Shown: positions 26,056 to 34,741 of the stretch, one piece after another | How the letters are laid out: each line of letters opens with the position of its first letter | How positions within the stretch are numbered: the stretch's first letter is position 1 | From: CAVSCD01 sp963726335 | Lineage (GTDB): Bacteria; Acidobacteriota; Aminicenantia; Aminicenantales; UBA8522 | NCBI GenBank assembly: GCA_963726335.1 | Contig: CAVSCD010000012.1 | Coordinates: 1 to 64,000, forward strand | Length of the DNA: 64,000 nucleotides | Direction: 5' to 3' | Program-made: the position numbers and the translations under genes | Notes under the pieces: generated by a model | Told to the model about the DNA's origin: nothing | Seen by the model: the letters and a program-made list of their open reading frames with translations, nothing else | Database searches by the model: none

Positions 26056-27252
26056 CTAACGCGCCTGGATCAGGATCTGGACGGGCGCCAGAACCTTGGC
26101 GGCCGTCGCGGCCACCTCGGCCGCCCAACCCTCGCCCTGCGGCGTGGCGGGCGCCGTCAGCCCCTGGTGCCAGCCGCCCAGGAGCCAGTGCGTCCGCTTC
26201 GCGCCCGACGGGATGCTCAGCTTGACGTAACGGTCGAGGTCGTTCTCGGCGAACCCGGCGAATTCGGCGGGGTTGTAGATTACGGCCAGCCCGACCTCGC
26301 CGGCGCCCGGCGCTCCCTCGCCCCAGGTGGAGACGAATCCCCTGTCCATATCCATAGCGGCGGTCTCCTTGGGGAGCTTTTCGAGGCCGGGGCTGTAGAT
26401 GACGTCGCCGCCCGTGCTCGAGGTGATGGTGACGTCCTGGCGCGACCAGGTGTTGTCGTTGAAGGCGGACATCAGGAGCGTGACCGTATACTGCGCCGCG
26501 GCCGGTCCGATGCCGGTGATGTCGACGCGGGCGACGGCCCTGACGGGACCGGCGGCGATCACCTTGCGCTCATACTGATTGGCGCCCTTGCCGGCGGGAT
26601 TGACCGTGGAGATGCGGTTCTCGCCCTCCCAGATGTTGATCCCGCCGAGCCCGGAGGCGTCGCCGACGTGGAGGATGTCCATCCCCCAAGGCTGCATGTT
26701 GTGATAGCCGTAATCAGCCGTGAACAGGGACATGATCAGGGTCTTGTCGAGCTTGCCGAAGGCCTCGAGCTGGCCCCAGTAGAAGCGGTAGGCGGCCGAG
26801 TTCGATTCCCAGCCGATATTGGCGTTGACGGATTCCCAGGCAAGGCGGGCGTAGGTCGTGACCGGAAAGGGGTTGGGGCGCGTGCCTGTCGGGGAGTAGC
26901 GGGCCTCGATGACCGTCGCCCCGGGCGCCAGGTCAAGGACGAAGGCCAGCTCGTCCGCCTTCCCGTCGCCGTCGAGGTCGTCGGCTTGGTAGGGGACGGC
27001 CGTTCCGGCGACGCTGAATTCGCAGTTCAACGGGTTGAAATCGCCGGCCGCGGCGGCGATATCCGCCGCGGGTATGACGACCGCCTGGTTGGGCAGGGCC
27101 GACTCACCGGGGTTGGTGAGGGTGATGGCCAGGCTCTTCTCGAACCCGGCCGGGGCAGCGGCCGGGGCAGCTTCTTTTTTGCAAGCGATCCCGAGCAAGA
27201 CGATCGATATACTCAAGATTAGCGAGACATGAAGGAACGGACGGTGTTTCAA
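26056..27252 (-). CDS. DUF4861-family lipoprotein
   Basis: 398 residues from a TTG start at 27252, chosen because AGGAGGCGCGCA precedes it and no ATG fits. The N-terminus has a lipobox LLGIAC with Cys near residue 24, so it is a lipoprotein. The mature part shows the DUF4861 pattern: DDLDGDGKADELAFVLDLAP (about 90-109), WESNSAAYRFYWGQLEAFGK, HNMQPWGMDILHVGDASGLG and LLGGWHQGL at the C-terminus. DUF4861 proteins are often encoded with polysaccharide lyases and transporters, which is the case here. First gene of a two-gene operon with the symporter. Catalytic role not established from sequence. Confidence 0.75.
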   Translation of the reverse strand: MKHRPFLHVSLILSISIVLLGIACKKEAAPAAAPAGFEKSLAITLTNPGESALPNQAVVIPAADIAAAAGDFNPLNCEFSVAGTAVPYQADDLDGDGKADELAFVLDLAPGATVIEARYSPTGTRPNPFPVTTYARLAWESVNANIGWESNSAAYRFYWGQLEAFGKLDKTLIMSLFTADYGYHNMQPWGMDILHVGDASGLGGINIWEGENRISTVNPAGKGANQYERKVIAAGPVRAVARVDITGIGPAAAQYTVTLLMSAFNDNTWSRQDVTITSSTGGDVIYSPGLEKLPKETAAMDMDRGFVSTWGEGAPGAGEVGLAVIYNPAEFAGFAENDLDRYVKLSIPSGAKRTHWLLGGWHQGLTAPATPQGEGWAAEVAATAAKVLAPVQILIQAR

Positions 27253-27586
27253 TGCGCGCCTCCTGGGTGTGTTTCCGTCACATTCTATTTAAGGGTGGCG
27301 GGCCTGTCAACCGAATCGCCTCGAAGACTACTGGGAGTCCCGAGCCGCATGGTTTACCCCCCTTTCATGACGCAGGCCCGAGGCTCTATGACGAATCGGA
27401 ATTGCGGGACATGAACGAAAAATCCCGGGGACGCGATACGAAAAATCCGGGATATGACCGGAAAACGGGGACATGACCCTTTTCTCAGGAAAAGGGATCG
27501 TGTCCCCGTCTTCCGGATTGTGTCGCAGGATTCCCCATCCCCTTTTATCCTCTCCCTTGAGGGGATGGGATAAAAGGGAGGGCGAT
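27253..27586. other. Intergenic region rich in inverted repeats
   Basis: No gene is seen. It holds short direct repeats (AAAAATCCCGGG / AAAAATCCGGG) near 27420-27450, the GGGGACA palindrome at 27458-27516 and a second hairpin around 27533-27575 in which CCCCTTTTATCC pairs with GGGATAAAAGGG. These separate the 3' end of the FG-GAP gene from the start of the DUF4861 operon. Confidence 0.6.
27458..27516. repeat. REP-like palindrome with GGGGACA core
   Basis: CCGGAAAACGGGGACATGAC and CCCTTTT pair with AAAAGGG and ATCGTGTCCCCGTCTTCCGG across a short loop, with only a few mismatches. It resembles the hairpin at 13575-13629. Such palindromes are often mobilised by REP-associated transposases; none is encoded in the window. 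Confidence 0.65.
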
Positions 27587-29730
27587 TCACCTGATCCGGC
27601 TCCAGCTCCCGCCGTTCCAGAGCCAGATGCCCGTAGTGCCGAAATCCGCCACGAACTCGCCGTAGCCATCGGCATCCGGATCGCACGCCGCCAGGGTGTT
27701 CGGATTGACCGCCGAGAGCTGGGACCAGGCCGGGTTGTTCCAGAGCCAGAGTCCTTGGGCGCCGAAGTCGGCCGCCAGCTCGTGTGTGCCGTCGATGTCG
27801 CCCAGGACCATCAAGTCGGGGTTCTGCAAACTGAGGTGGCTCCAGGCGCCGCTCGCCCGCTTCCAAATGCCGTTCCCCGCGCCGAAATCCGCGATGATCT
27901 CCTCGCCCGGCATCGCATCCACGTTTCCGGCGACGACCTGGTCCGGCCGGAGGCCGCTGAGCTGGCTCCAGACGCCGCCCTTCATCAGCCAGAGGCCGAC
28001 CGCGCCGAACCCGGCGACGATCTCGTCTCCGCCCAGCCCGTCGACGTTGGCCTTGGCCAGCCCGTCGGCGTCAAAAGTGCTGAGCATGGTCCAGGTCCCG
28101 CCCTTCCACAGCCAAAGCCCGAGGAGGCCGAAATCGCCGACGAGCTCCCCGGCGCCGTCATTATCCACGTCCGCCGCCAGCAATCCCTGGGCGTCGCCGC
28201 CCGTCAGCTGGGCCCAGGCGCCGCCCTCCCATTTCCATAGTCCGGCTTTTCCGAAGTCCGCGATCACGGCGCACGGCCCGGCGGGGTTGATCCGGTCGGC
28301 GATCAGGCCTCCGGGATTCAGGCCCGTGATCTGGCTCCAGACGCCGCCGTTCCAGATCCACAGTCCCATCGACCCGAAGTCCGCCGCGATCTCAAGGGCA
28401 GTATCGCCGTCGAAATTCGCGGCCGTCAGGTCCTCGGGCTCGACCGGAGTCAGCTGGACCCAGTTGGCAGAGGCGAAGTACCAGAGGCCGGAGGTCGCCA
28501 GGTCGCCCACGATTTCATCGCCCGCGATTCCGTCCAGGTTCGCGCCGAGAAAGCACCGTCCCCCGGTATCGCTGATGATCTGAAGACTCCAAGGAGCGGC
28601 GATGATCTCGGCCCGGTTGTCGCCGTCCATGTCCGCTAAGTCACCGGCCATGCCGCCGGCGAGAGGCACGGAGGATCCGCTGTAGGCGTTGTTCTGAAAT
28701 TCGACGACCAGCGGTCCCTGGCCGCTCACCATGACGACGGCCTCCGGCAGGCCGTCCCTGTCAATATCTCCGGCACGAACCTGGAAAGTCCCGTCGCCGG
28801 CATCGTCAAGGGTCGTCACGTTGTACTGAGCTCCATCGTGCTTCACCAGATAAACGGGAAATGTCGCCGAAACGACGTTATAGAGCCCGGTGATGATCTC
28901 CTCTTTGCCGTCGCCGTCGAAGTCGGCCGCGGCCGCGCCGCCCAGTCCCGCGGAGAACGAGCTGATGGTCTCTTCAACGGAGTACGCCGAGCCGTCATAG
29001 CCGATGATCATCATCTTGCCGGGGGGATAGTCCCAGGGGAGGGGGACGATGGCTTCGCGCTGCCCGTCACCGTCGGGATCGCCGACCGCGATCTGAAGGG
29101 CGTTCCCATTGGGCGCCGACCAGGCCAGGTCAAAGGTAGAACCGACGAATTATAATTATAGACGCTGATGTACGGGGCCGCGCCGCTGCCGTCCACGACG
29201 AGCTCATTCGCTCCGTCGCGGTCGATGTCGAAGATGGCCGCGGGCTGGTAAAGCCCGCCGAAATACTGCTCATGGACTTTTTGATAGGCTGCACCGTCCC
29301 ACCGGTACATATAAATGGTGCCTGTCCCGTAGACATGGATGAGGAACTCGTTCCGGCCGTCATTATCGGCGTCCCCGACGGCGACGGGGATGACGTTGTC
29401 GCCGGAGCCGTAGAGATGGCTCCATTCCTCGACATAGGTTCCGCCCTGATTTCGAAAAACATAGGCATAGTGGGAGCCCCACGTCCCGGCGACGATGCGG
29501 TTCACCCCGTCGTTCCTGAGGTCCCCGGCGATCGCCCCATAGCAGCCGCCGGCGATCGGGGTGCTGGCGTCGGACACGAACTCGTGCGTTTCGGGCGGGC
29601 TCGGCAGGAGCCCGGTTTTTACCATGGCCCTCGGTGCGCCGGCCGGGAAACTCCCAGCCTGGAATGGAATCGGCGCTGCCATGGCCAGGACGGCAACGAA
29701 GACAGAAACCCGAAAAGGAAAGCGACGCAT
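27587..29730 (-). CDS. Secreted FG-GAP protein with seven 41-residue W-rich repeats, one frameshift
   Basis: The ATG at 29730 follows GAGGAGGGGATACC and begins a signal peptide (RRFPFRVSVFVAVLAMAAPI). FG-GAP-type loops (VGDADNDGRNEFL, FDIDRDGANELVV) run to about 29150. There the frame changes by loss of one base and continues as STFDLAWSAPNGNALQIAVG. The length 2144 = 3x714+2 agrees with a -1 event. The C-terminal third is a tandem array of about 7.5 units of ~41 residues, each starting GLWLWxGGxWSQL and ending EIVADFG. It would be an exported propeller or solenoid protein. It has its own sigma-70-type promoter at 29782-29810. Confidence 0.75.
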
Positions 29731-29781
29731 GGTATCCCCTCCTCGCAGGCCTAGAAAGCCTGTCTGCCCATCGACGATAGG

Positions 29782-29810
29782 ATAGTAGGAAAGCTGTCCC
29801 GGAATGTCAA
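29782..29810 (-). promoter_or_regulatory. Sigma-70-type promoter of the W-repeat FG-GAP gene
   Basis: Minus strand TTGACA (29805-29810), 17-nt spacer, TACTAT (29782-29787), about 45 nt before the transcription-distal ATG at 29730, which has a strong ribosome-binding site. Confidence 0.7.
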
Positions 29811-29894
29811 ATTGACGCCCCTGGGAGAGGCAGACCGCCGCCATGCCCCAACATTATCCGCGCTCTAACTGCGGAAGGCGAACCGGAGGCGGGA

Positions 29895-32606
29895 CTATTT
29901 GATATCGGTTTTCGGGCCGTCCGGCTCCGCATACGAGAAAGTGTTGTCCTTCAGGCGCCATTCGAACCGGCGAGTCTTCGCTCCGTCCTTGACCTCGAGG
30001 ATGAAGGCCTCGTCTGTCAGCGTCCGCGACAGCGTCGCCCGCGGCGCGTTTTGAGCGAACGGCTCGATCAGGGCAGCAAAGGCGACGCGGCCGTCCGCTT
30101 TCTTCGACCACTGCCCCCGCCAGATCTCGAGGTAGAGGCTGTCGTTCCCCATCTTCTGGAAGTTGCTCGGGAGCTCATTAACGTTCACGGCGGCGGCGAG
30201 CGTCCGCGCGCCGTCCGGGTCGTTCGTCGGGAAGGTGATCTTGATCCCCGACCCCGGCGCCCGGCTGAGCCAGCTCGCCTCCCCGGCCGTGCCGTTGTCC
30301 GAGTTGAACTGGAGCATCCAGTCATAGGCATGGGGACGGCCGTCGAGCGGGTCGAGGACGTCAGCGACAAGCATCGTCCCCGGCTTCACGTAGAACACGG
30401 CCCGCCGATGGACGACGTCCTGGTAGCCGCGATGGGAAATCGCGATCACGTCCATCGTGTCGCCGTGATGCCAGGCCAGGAGATTCCCCGTCGCTCTGTC
30501 CTGGTCCCGGCCGTCGACGACCACGGTGTTGTGCTTATAGGTCTCGCGTTGGCCGTAGCCGGGGTCGATGAGCCAGGGATGGCCGTAAGCCTGGACATAG
30601 ACCGAGGCCTTGTCGAAGTGGCCGTGGCCGCCGCCGTGCTCGCCGAACTTCACCGCGCCGTAGAAATCGTCCGGCTCCCAGCCGTTCCGAAAGATTCCGT
30701 AGCCGCTCTCCTCGAGAAGTACCGAGGTGAAGGCCGGCGTCCGCCACTCGATCTCGGGCCTGTCCGGCTCGGCCGGGGCGGCCTTATCCTCCCGGAGGTT
30801 CAAGGCCTTGAAAAAGTCGCCGCGGGCGAGGGTCTTGGCCATCCTCAGCGCGGCGCCCCCCCGCTGGAGGTTCAGCTTCTGCGAGTCGTTGAACAGCGGC
30901 ATCTCGCCGCCCGGCGGCGCCATCTTGACCAGCCAGTCGAGCATCATGTCCAGGCGCCGGCCGTTGAGCTCGCGCCCGAAAAGGCCGACGCCATGGAGCT
31001 TTTTCGCGGCGCTGAACCACTCCTCGACGAGGTCGAAGGTGAAGATGTGATAGGCGATCGTCTTTTCCCACCAGCCGCCGTCCTTGTCGATCCCCGAGTA
31101 GAGGAAGGGCAGCTTGCTCTCGGCGAGCGCCCGCCAGGCGGGAGCCTCGGGGATGTCGGGCCAGTAGCTGGCCACGAACCCGAGCGAGCCCAGCCAGCGG
31201 CCCCAGGCGTTGTGGACGATGAAATTCGAATAGCTGACGGTCCAGGCCAGCTCGCGGCCGATCTCCCGGATCATCAGGATGATCCGGTCCTTCTCGTCAT
31301 CGGTCAGGATATTCCGCGGCGCGAGGACGTCATAGGCATCCGAATAGCTGACCACGGCGCCCAGCCCGTCCCAGGAGCCCGGGACGTTGAGGTTGTAGTA
31401 GCACCGGAAATCGCCGTAGTCCTCGAACTGCCGGACCTGCGCCATGACGACGTCCTTGTAGGCGCGTCCCCACTTCTCGTCGCCCGTGGCGAGATAAGCG
31501 GTCCGCAGCGGGCCCATCTTCCGGCCGACGCCCTGCGCCAGCGCGTTGGTCTTGCCCCGCTCGTCGAGGTTGGGCGCGGGCTCATAATAGACGGGCACGT
31601 CGAGGGCCAGGGCGGCCTCCGCCGCCTCGAGCGCGGTTTTCATTTCTCCGGCGTAGCCCCGGCCGCGGTTGCGGGCAATCATCGCCGTCCAGTCCGCGGG
31701 CATCACCACCAGCCGGGGCGTGGCGACCGCCTTGGCCCGGGCGAGCCAGGCCGCGCCCTTCTCGTTTTCCGACGCGAACCGGGCGACGACGGAGAAGTAA
31801 TGGGCCCGGGCGAGCGGCCCCGGCGTCTCCTGGAAAAGTTTCGCGCCGAACAGGCGGCCGTGATAGAGAAGCCCATGCTCGAGGAGTGCGTCCTCGAAGT
31901 CATAATCCGTGAGGGCCGTCCCGGCAGCCTTCCGCGTCATGTATTTGTAGTGCGTCACGAGGATCCAGTTGAGCTTCCGGTCGTGAACGGTCTTGACCGG
32001 CGCCCCGGCGACCTGGTGGGCAAATCGATGGGCCAGTGCCTGCCCCTCCGCCCCGCCGCCGAAACGGTGCATCTCGTTCTCGTACCGAGAGGCGTCGATC
32101 ATCGCCTCGAGGAGCGTCTCGGCGTATTTCAGGGCCGGGGCGTCGGGCCGGCCGTGGAGGAGGACGAGCGCCAGTCCGAGCCGCCCGATGTCGCTTTCAG
32201 GTCCGATGAACCTCGGGTCGAGGGCCCGGCGGCGCCACAAGGCGAGTTGCTCATCCAGCCCCGGTGCCGGATAGCGTCCGCCGATCTCGATGAGGTTCGC
32301 GGCCGCCTCGATGGTCTCCTCGTCTTTCGAGGGGACGAGGTCGCGGACTGCGCCGGGGAGGTAGTCCTTGACGAATGCCGACCAGGCCGCGCGGGTATCG
32401 GCGGGAACGGCGGTCAGGTCCGCCGCGTACATCAGGCCCTTGAGGATCCGAGTGCGGTCGAGCAGGGAATAGTTGGCCAGTGGTTCGCCAACGAATTGCC
32501 CGGCCATCCGCACGACCTTATCTTGGGCAACGGCCGGCGCCGCGGGCAGCATTGCCGTCGCGAGTATGAGGACAAACGACAGCAGTAGGGAGGTGTCTTT
32601 TCTCAT
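29895..32606 (-). CDS. Heparinase II/III-like secreted polysaccharide lyase (copy 2)
   Basis: 903 residues, with a signal peptide to about residue 28 (PAAPAVAQ). A large alpha/alpha toroid (about 60-560) includes YYNLNVPGSWDGLGAVVSYS and NFIVHNAWGRWLGSLGF. A C-terminal beta-sandwich region (about 600-900) has the lyase signature FGEHGGGHGHFDKASVYVQA (about 655-674) and PWLIDPGYGQ, followed by HNTVVVDGRDQDRATG. The His and Tyr residues in these motifs match heparinase II/III and alginate-lyase relatives. The ATG at 32606 lies 6 nt after a TAAGAT -10 box, suggesting a leaderless mRNA. The longest of the heparinase-like proteins here. Confidence 0.8.
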   Translation of the reverse strand: MRKDTSLLLSFVLILATAMLPAAPAVAQDKVVRMAGQFVGEPLANYSLLDRTRILKGLMYAADLTAVPADTRAAWSAFVKDYLPGAVRDLVPSKDEETIEAAANLIEIGGRYPAPGLDEQLALWRRRALDPRFIGPESDIGRLGLALVLLHGRPDAPALKYAETLLEAMIDASRYENEMHRFGGGAEGQALAHRFAHQVAGAPVKTVHDRKLNWILVTHYKYMTRKAAGTALTDYDFEDALLEHGLLYHGRLFGAKLFQETPGPLARAHYFSVVARFASENEKGAAWLARAKAVATPRLVVMPADWTAMIARNRGRGYAGEMKTALEAAEAALALDVPVYYEPAPNLDERGKTNALAQGVGRKMGPLRTAYLATGDEKWGRAYKDVVMAQVRQFEDYGDFRCYYNLNVPGSWDGLGAVVSYSDAYDVLAPRNILTDDEKDRIILMIREIGRELAWTVSYSNFIVHNAWGRWLGSLGFVASYWPDIPEAPAWRALAESKLPFLYSGIDKDGGWWEKTIAYHIFTFDLVEEWFSAAKKLHGVGLFGRELNGRRLDMMLDWLVKMAPPGGEMPLFNDSQKLNLQRGGAALRMAKTLARGDFFKALNLREDKAAPAEPDRPEIEWRTPAFTSVLLEESGYGIFRNGWEPDDFYGAVKFGEHGGGHGHFDKASVYVQAYGHPWLIDPGYGQRETYKHNTVVVDGRDQDRATGNLLAWHHGDTMDVIAISHRGYQDVVHRRAVFYVKPGTMLVADVLDPLDGRPHAYDWMLQFNSDNGTAGEASWLSRAPGSGIKITFPTNDPDGARTLAAAVNVNELPSNFQKMGNDSLYLEIWRGQWSKKADGRVAFAALIEPFAQNAPRATLSRTLTDEAFILEVKDGAKTRRFEWRLKDNTFSYAEPDGPKTDIK

Positions 32607-32612
32607 GCGCCT

Positions 32613-32643
32613 ATCTTAACAAACTCGGGGGCGGTTCTGTCGT
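32613..32643 (-). promoter_or_regulatory. Putative leaderless promoter of lyase copy 2
   Basis: On the minus strand TAAGAT (32613-32618) ends 6 nt before the ATG. A weak -35 (ACGACA at 32638-32643, 19-nt spacer) lies upstream. No ribosome-binding site is present. Confidence 0.45.
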
Positions 32644-32658
32644 TATTTCATGGAAGAA

Positions 32659-32848
32659 TCTCCAAACATGTGACGGCGATGATCTCACTGAGGGGTGGCA
32701 CGGCGATAGCCCCTGCGCGCCCGGAGCGACGGGGACCCCTCTCCCCTGGGAGGGCGCGAGCAATCGTTGACGGGTGAGGCGCGAGGACGCACAGGGGCGC
32801 GCCGTGACAGGACCCCAATTCTCAATAACCTGATCACATAAACGGAGA
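32659..32848 (-). repeat. Dispersed repeat, copy E
   Basis: 190 bp, nearly the length of copy D, in reverse orientation. It contains GGGGTGGCACGGCGATAGCC, CGCCCGGAGCGACGGGGACC, CGTTGACGGGTGAGGCGCGA and CGTGACAGGACCCC. The ends TCTCC...ATGTGA and TCACAT...GGAGA are inverted repeats. It occupies most of the divergent gap between lyase copy 2 and the toroid-like gene; the last ~80 nt are AT-rich promoter-like DNA with TATAAA near 32888. Confidence 0.78.
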
Positions 32849-32931
32849 TGCCCCTTTTTTCATTTGCTTTTAGCCCCGAAAAAAAATATAAAATAGACGT
32901 ACTCTCATAATTAATTAATGGAGGCCGTTTT

Positions 32932-34710
32932 ATGTATCGTTCTCATCACCAACACCGTGTCCTCGGCAGCCTGGTCCTGGCGCTCTTCATCCTGAGCGTC
33001 GGCGGGTTCGCGGCGCAAGCCGCCGCGGCCGACCCGTTCAAAGCCTGGCCGCCCCGGGCGTTCCTCATCAAATCGCTGGTCAAATCGGTCGACGAAACGC
33101 TCAAAGCCTACCATCCGGAAACGGGCCGGTTCGGGACCGAGCCCTGGGTCTGCGGCGACCAGAACGTCATCCTGACGCTCGCGGCCGCCTGGTCGATCAA
33201 AGACCCGGCCAACCCGTACTATCACGACAAGAAGCTCCTGGCCGTGATCGGGAAGGGCGGCGAGGCCCTGGTCGACGACCAGGACAAGGACGGAAAGTGG
33301 ATCTTCAAGAAGAAGGATCTCTCCACCTGGGGCATGATCTACATGCCTTGGACTTACAGCCGCTGGATCCGCACGTACCTGCTGGTCAAGGACGCCCTGC
33401 CCAAGGCCCAGCGCGAGAAATGGGAAAAGGGGCTGCTCCTCGGGTTCGCCGGCATCCGGCGGGACGAGATCAACAGGGTCCACAATATCCCCTGTCATCA
33501 TGGGATGGCGCTCTACATCGCCGGCGTCGCCTTCAAGAACGAGGAATGGAAGAAGGCGGCCTGGGACTTCCAGCACAAGGTCATGGCCGAGCAGGCGCCC
33601 GAGGGCTACTGGTCCGAGAATTTCGGCCCGGTCGTCAGCTATAACATGGTTTACAGTGAATCCCTGGGGGTTTACTACTATTTCTCCAAGGACCCGGCCG
33701 TCCCCGAGGCCCTCAACCGGGCCGTCAAGTTCCACGCCGGCGTCCTCTGGTCGGACGGGACGTCCGCGTCCTCGATCGACGAGCGCGTGATCTATCACAA
33801 GAGCATCAACACCGGCAACGTCGGGTTCAGCTATTCGCCCGAGGGCCGTGGGTTCATCCTCTCCCAGCTGGCGAAGAGCGCGGCGGCCGGGAGCAGAGAA
33901 GGCGTCGGCGGCGACTACGCGGCGCAGATGCTCCTTTACGGCGGTCAGGGCGGGATCGTCCCGCTGCCGTCCGAGCAGGCCAAGGGCGTGTCCGTCCTGG
34001 GCGATAAAGCCGCCGTGATCGTCCGCGAAAAGCCGTGGGAGTGGGCGTTCTCCTCGTACACCACCAAGCCTCCCCAGAACCGCTGGATCCAGGACCGCCA
34101 CAACTACGTCGACATCTACAACGCCGAGCTGGGCCTGGTCGCGGGCGGCGGGAACACCAAGCTCCAGCCGTATTGGTCCACCTTCACCGTCGGCGACCCG
34201 GGCTTCCTCAGGCACCTGGCGGGCCAGGAGGAGCCGAACTTCATCCCCGAGATCCCCCTGAAGTGGGTCGCGGACACGGCGGCCATCACCCAATCCGGAA
34301 ACCCGACCAAGATGACCCTCAAGTACGGCGATATCGATTGCGCGGTCACGGTCGAGGCGATGGAGGGCGGGCGGGTGGCGATCGTCACCTACGAGGCCCC
34401 CGAGGGCAAGACCGTGGAGGCCCACCTGCCGCTGCTGATGCTGGCCGACTCGATCAAGACCGCCAAGGGTGTCGAGTTCGCCCTGGGCGAGAGCGAGCTC
34501 GTGCTCGACGCGAAGAATATCGGTGATCATTTCGACTTCGGGCGCCTGCGCGTCGTCATCCCGGAGGGCGCCTCGGTCCGCTGGCCGGCCAAGCAGCACA
34601 ACCCCTACACCAAGGACGGCCACTCCGAGCTGCGGGACGCCAAGCTGGTCGTGGTCCTGCCGTTCGAAAAGACGAACGTCCAGAAAGTCATGCTGTCGGT
34701 CTATGAATGA
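32932..34710 (+). CDS. Secreted alpha/alpha-toroid-like protein (possible polysaccharide lyase)
   Basis: 592 residues with a signal peptide (to about residue 33, AQAAAA). The first ~330 residues are helical with toroid-like phrases (LTLAAAWSIKDP, GMIYMPWTYSRWIRTYLLVK and HNIPCHHGMALYIAGVAFKN). The rest is beta-rich (YVDIYNAELGLVAGGGNTKL, then LKYGDIDCAVTVEAMEGG). This helical toroid plus beta-sandwich plan is that of several polysaccharide-lyase families, but I cannot name the family or the catalytic residues. The ATG at 32932 follows AATGGAGGCCGTTTT. Followed after 31 nt by a propeller lipoprotein gene in the same operon. Confidence 0.65.
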   Translation: MYRSHHQHRVLGSLVLALFILSVGGFAAQAAAADPFKAWPPRAFLIKSLVKSVDETLKAYHPETGRFGTEPWVCGDQNVILTLAAAWSIKDPANPYYHDKKLLAVIGKGGEALVDDQDKDGKWIFKKKDLSTWGMIYMPWTYSRWIRTYLLVKDALPKAQREKWEKGLLLGFAGIRRDEINRVHNIPCHHGMALYIAGVAFKNEEWKKAAWDFQHKVMAEQAPEGYWSENFGPVVSYNMVYSESLGVYYYFSKDPAVPEALNRAVKFHAGVLWSDGTSASSIDERVIYHKSINTGNVGFSYSPEGRGFILSQLAKSAAAGSREGVGGDYAAQMLLYGGQGGIVPLPSEQAKGVSVLGDKAAVIVREKPWEWAFSSYTTKPPQNRWIQDRHNYVDIYNAELGLVAGGGNTKLQPYWSTFTVGDPGFLRHLAGQEEPNFIPEIPLKWVADTAAITQSGNPTKMTLKYGDIDCAVTVEAMEGGRVAIVTYEAPEGKTVEAHLPLLMLADSIKTAKGVEFALGESELVLDAKNIGDHFDFGRLRVVIPEGASVRWPAKQHNPYTKDGHSELRDAKLVVVLPFEKTNVQKVMLSVYE

Positions 34711-34741
34711 GATCAGGCGCGGGCCTGAAAAGGAAACGGCG

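Noticed and set aside
27380..27580. CRISPR array, considered because of short repeated GGGGAC/AAAAATCC words
   Set aside because: Spacing and unit length are irregular and the units are palindromic hairpins, not repeat-spacer units. No cas genes are present.
30051..32588. Overlapping antisense gene of 845 codons opposite lyase copy 2
   Set aside because: The sense strand encodes a complete heparinase-like protein with signal peptide and catalytic signature; the antisense translation has no recognisable domain.
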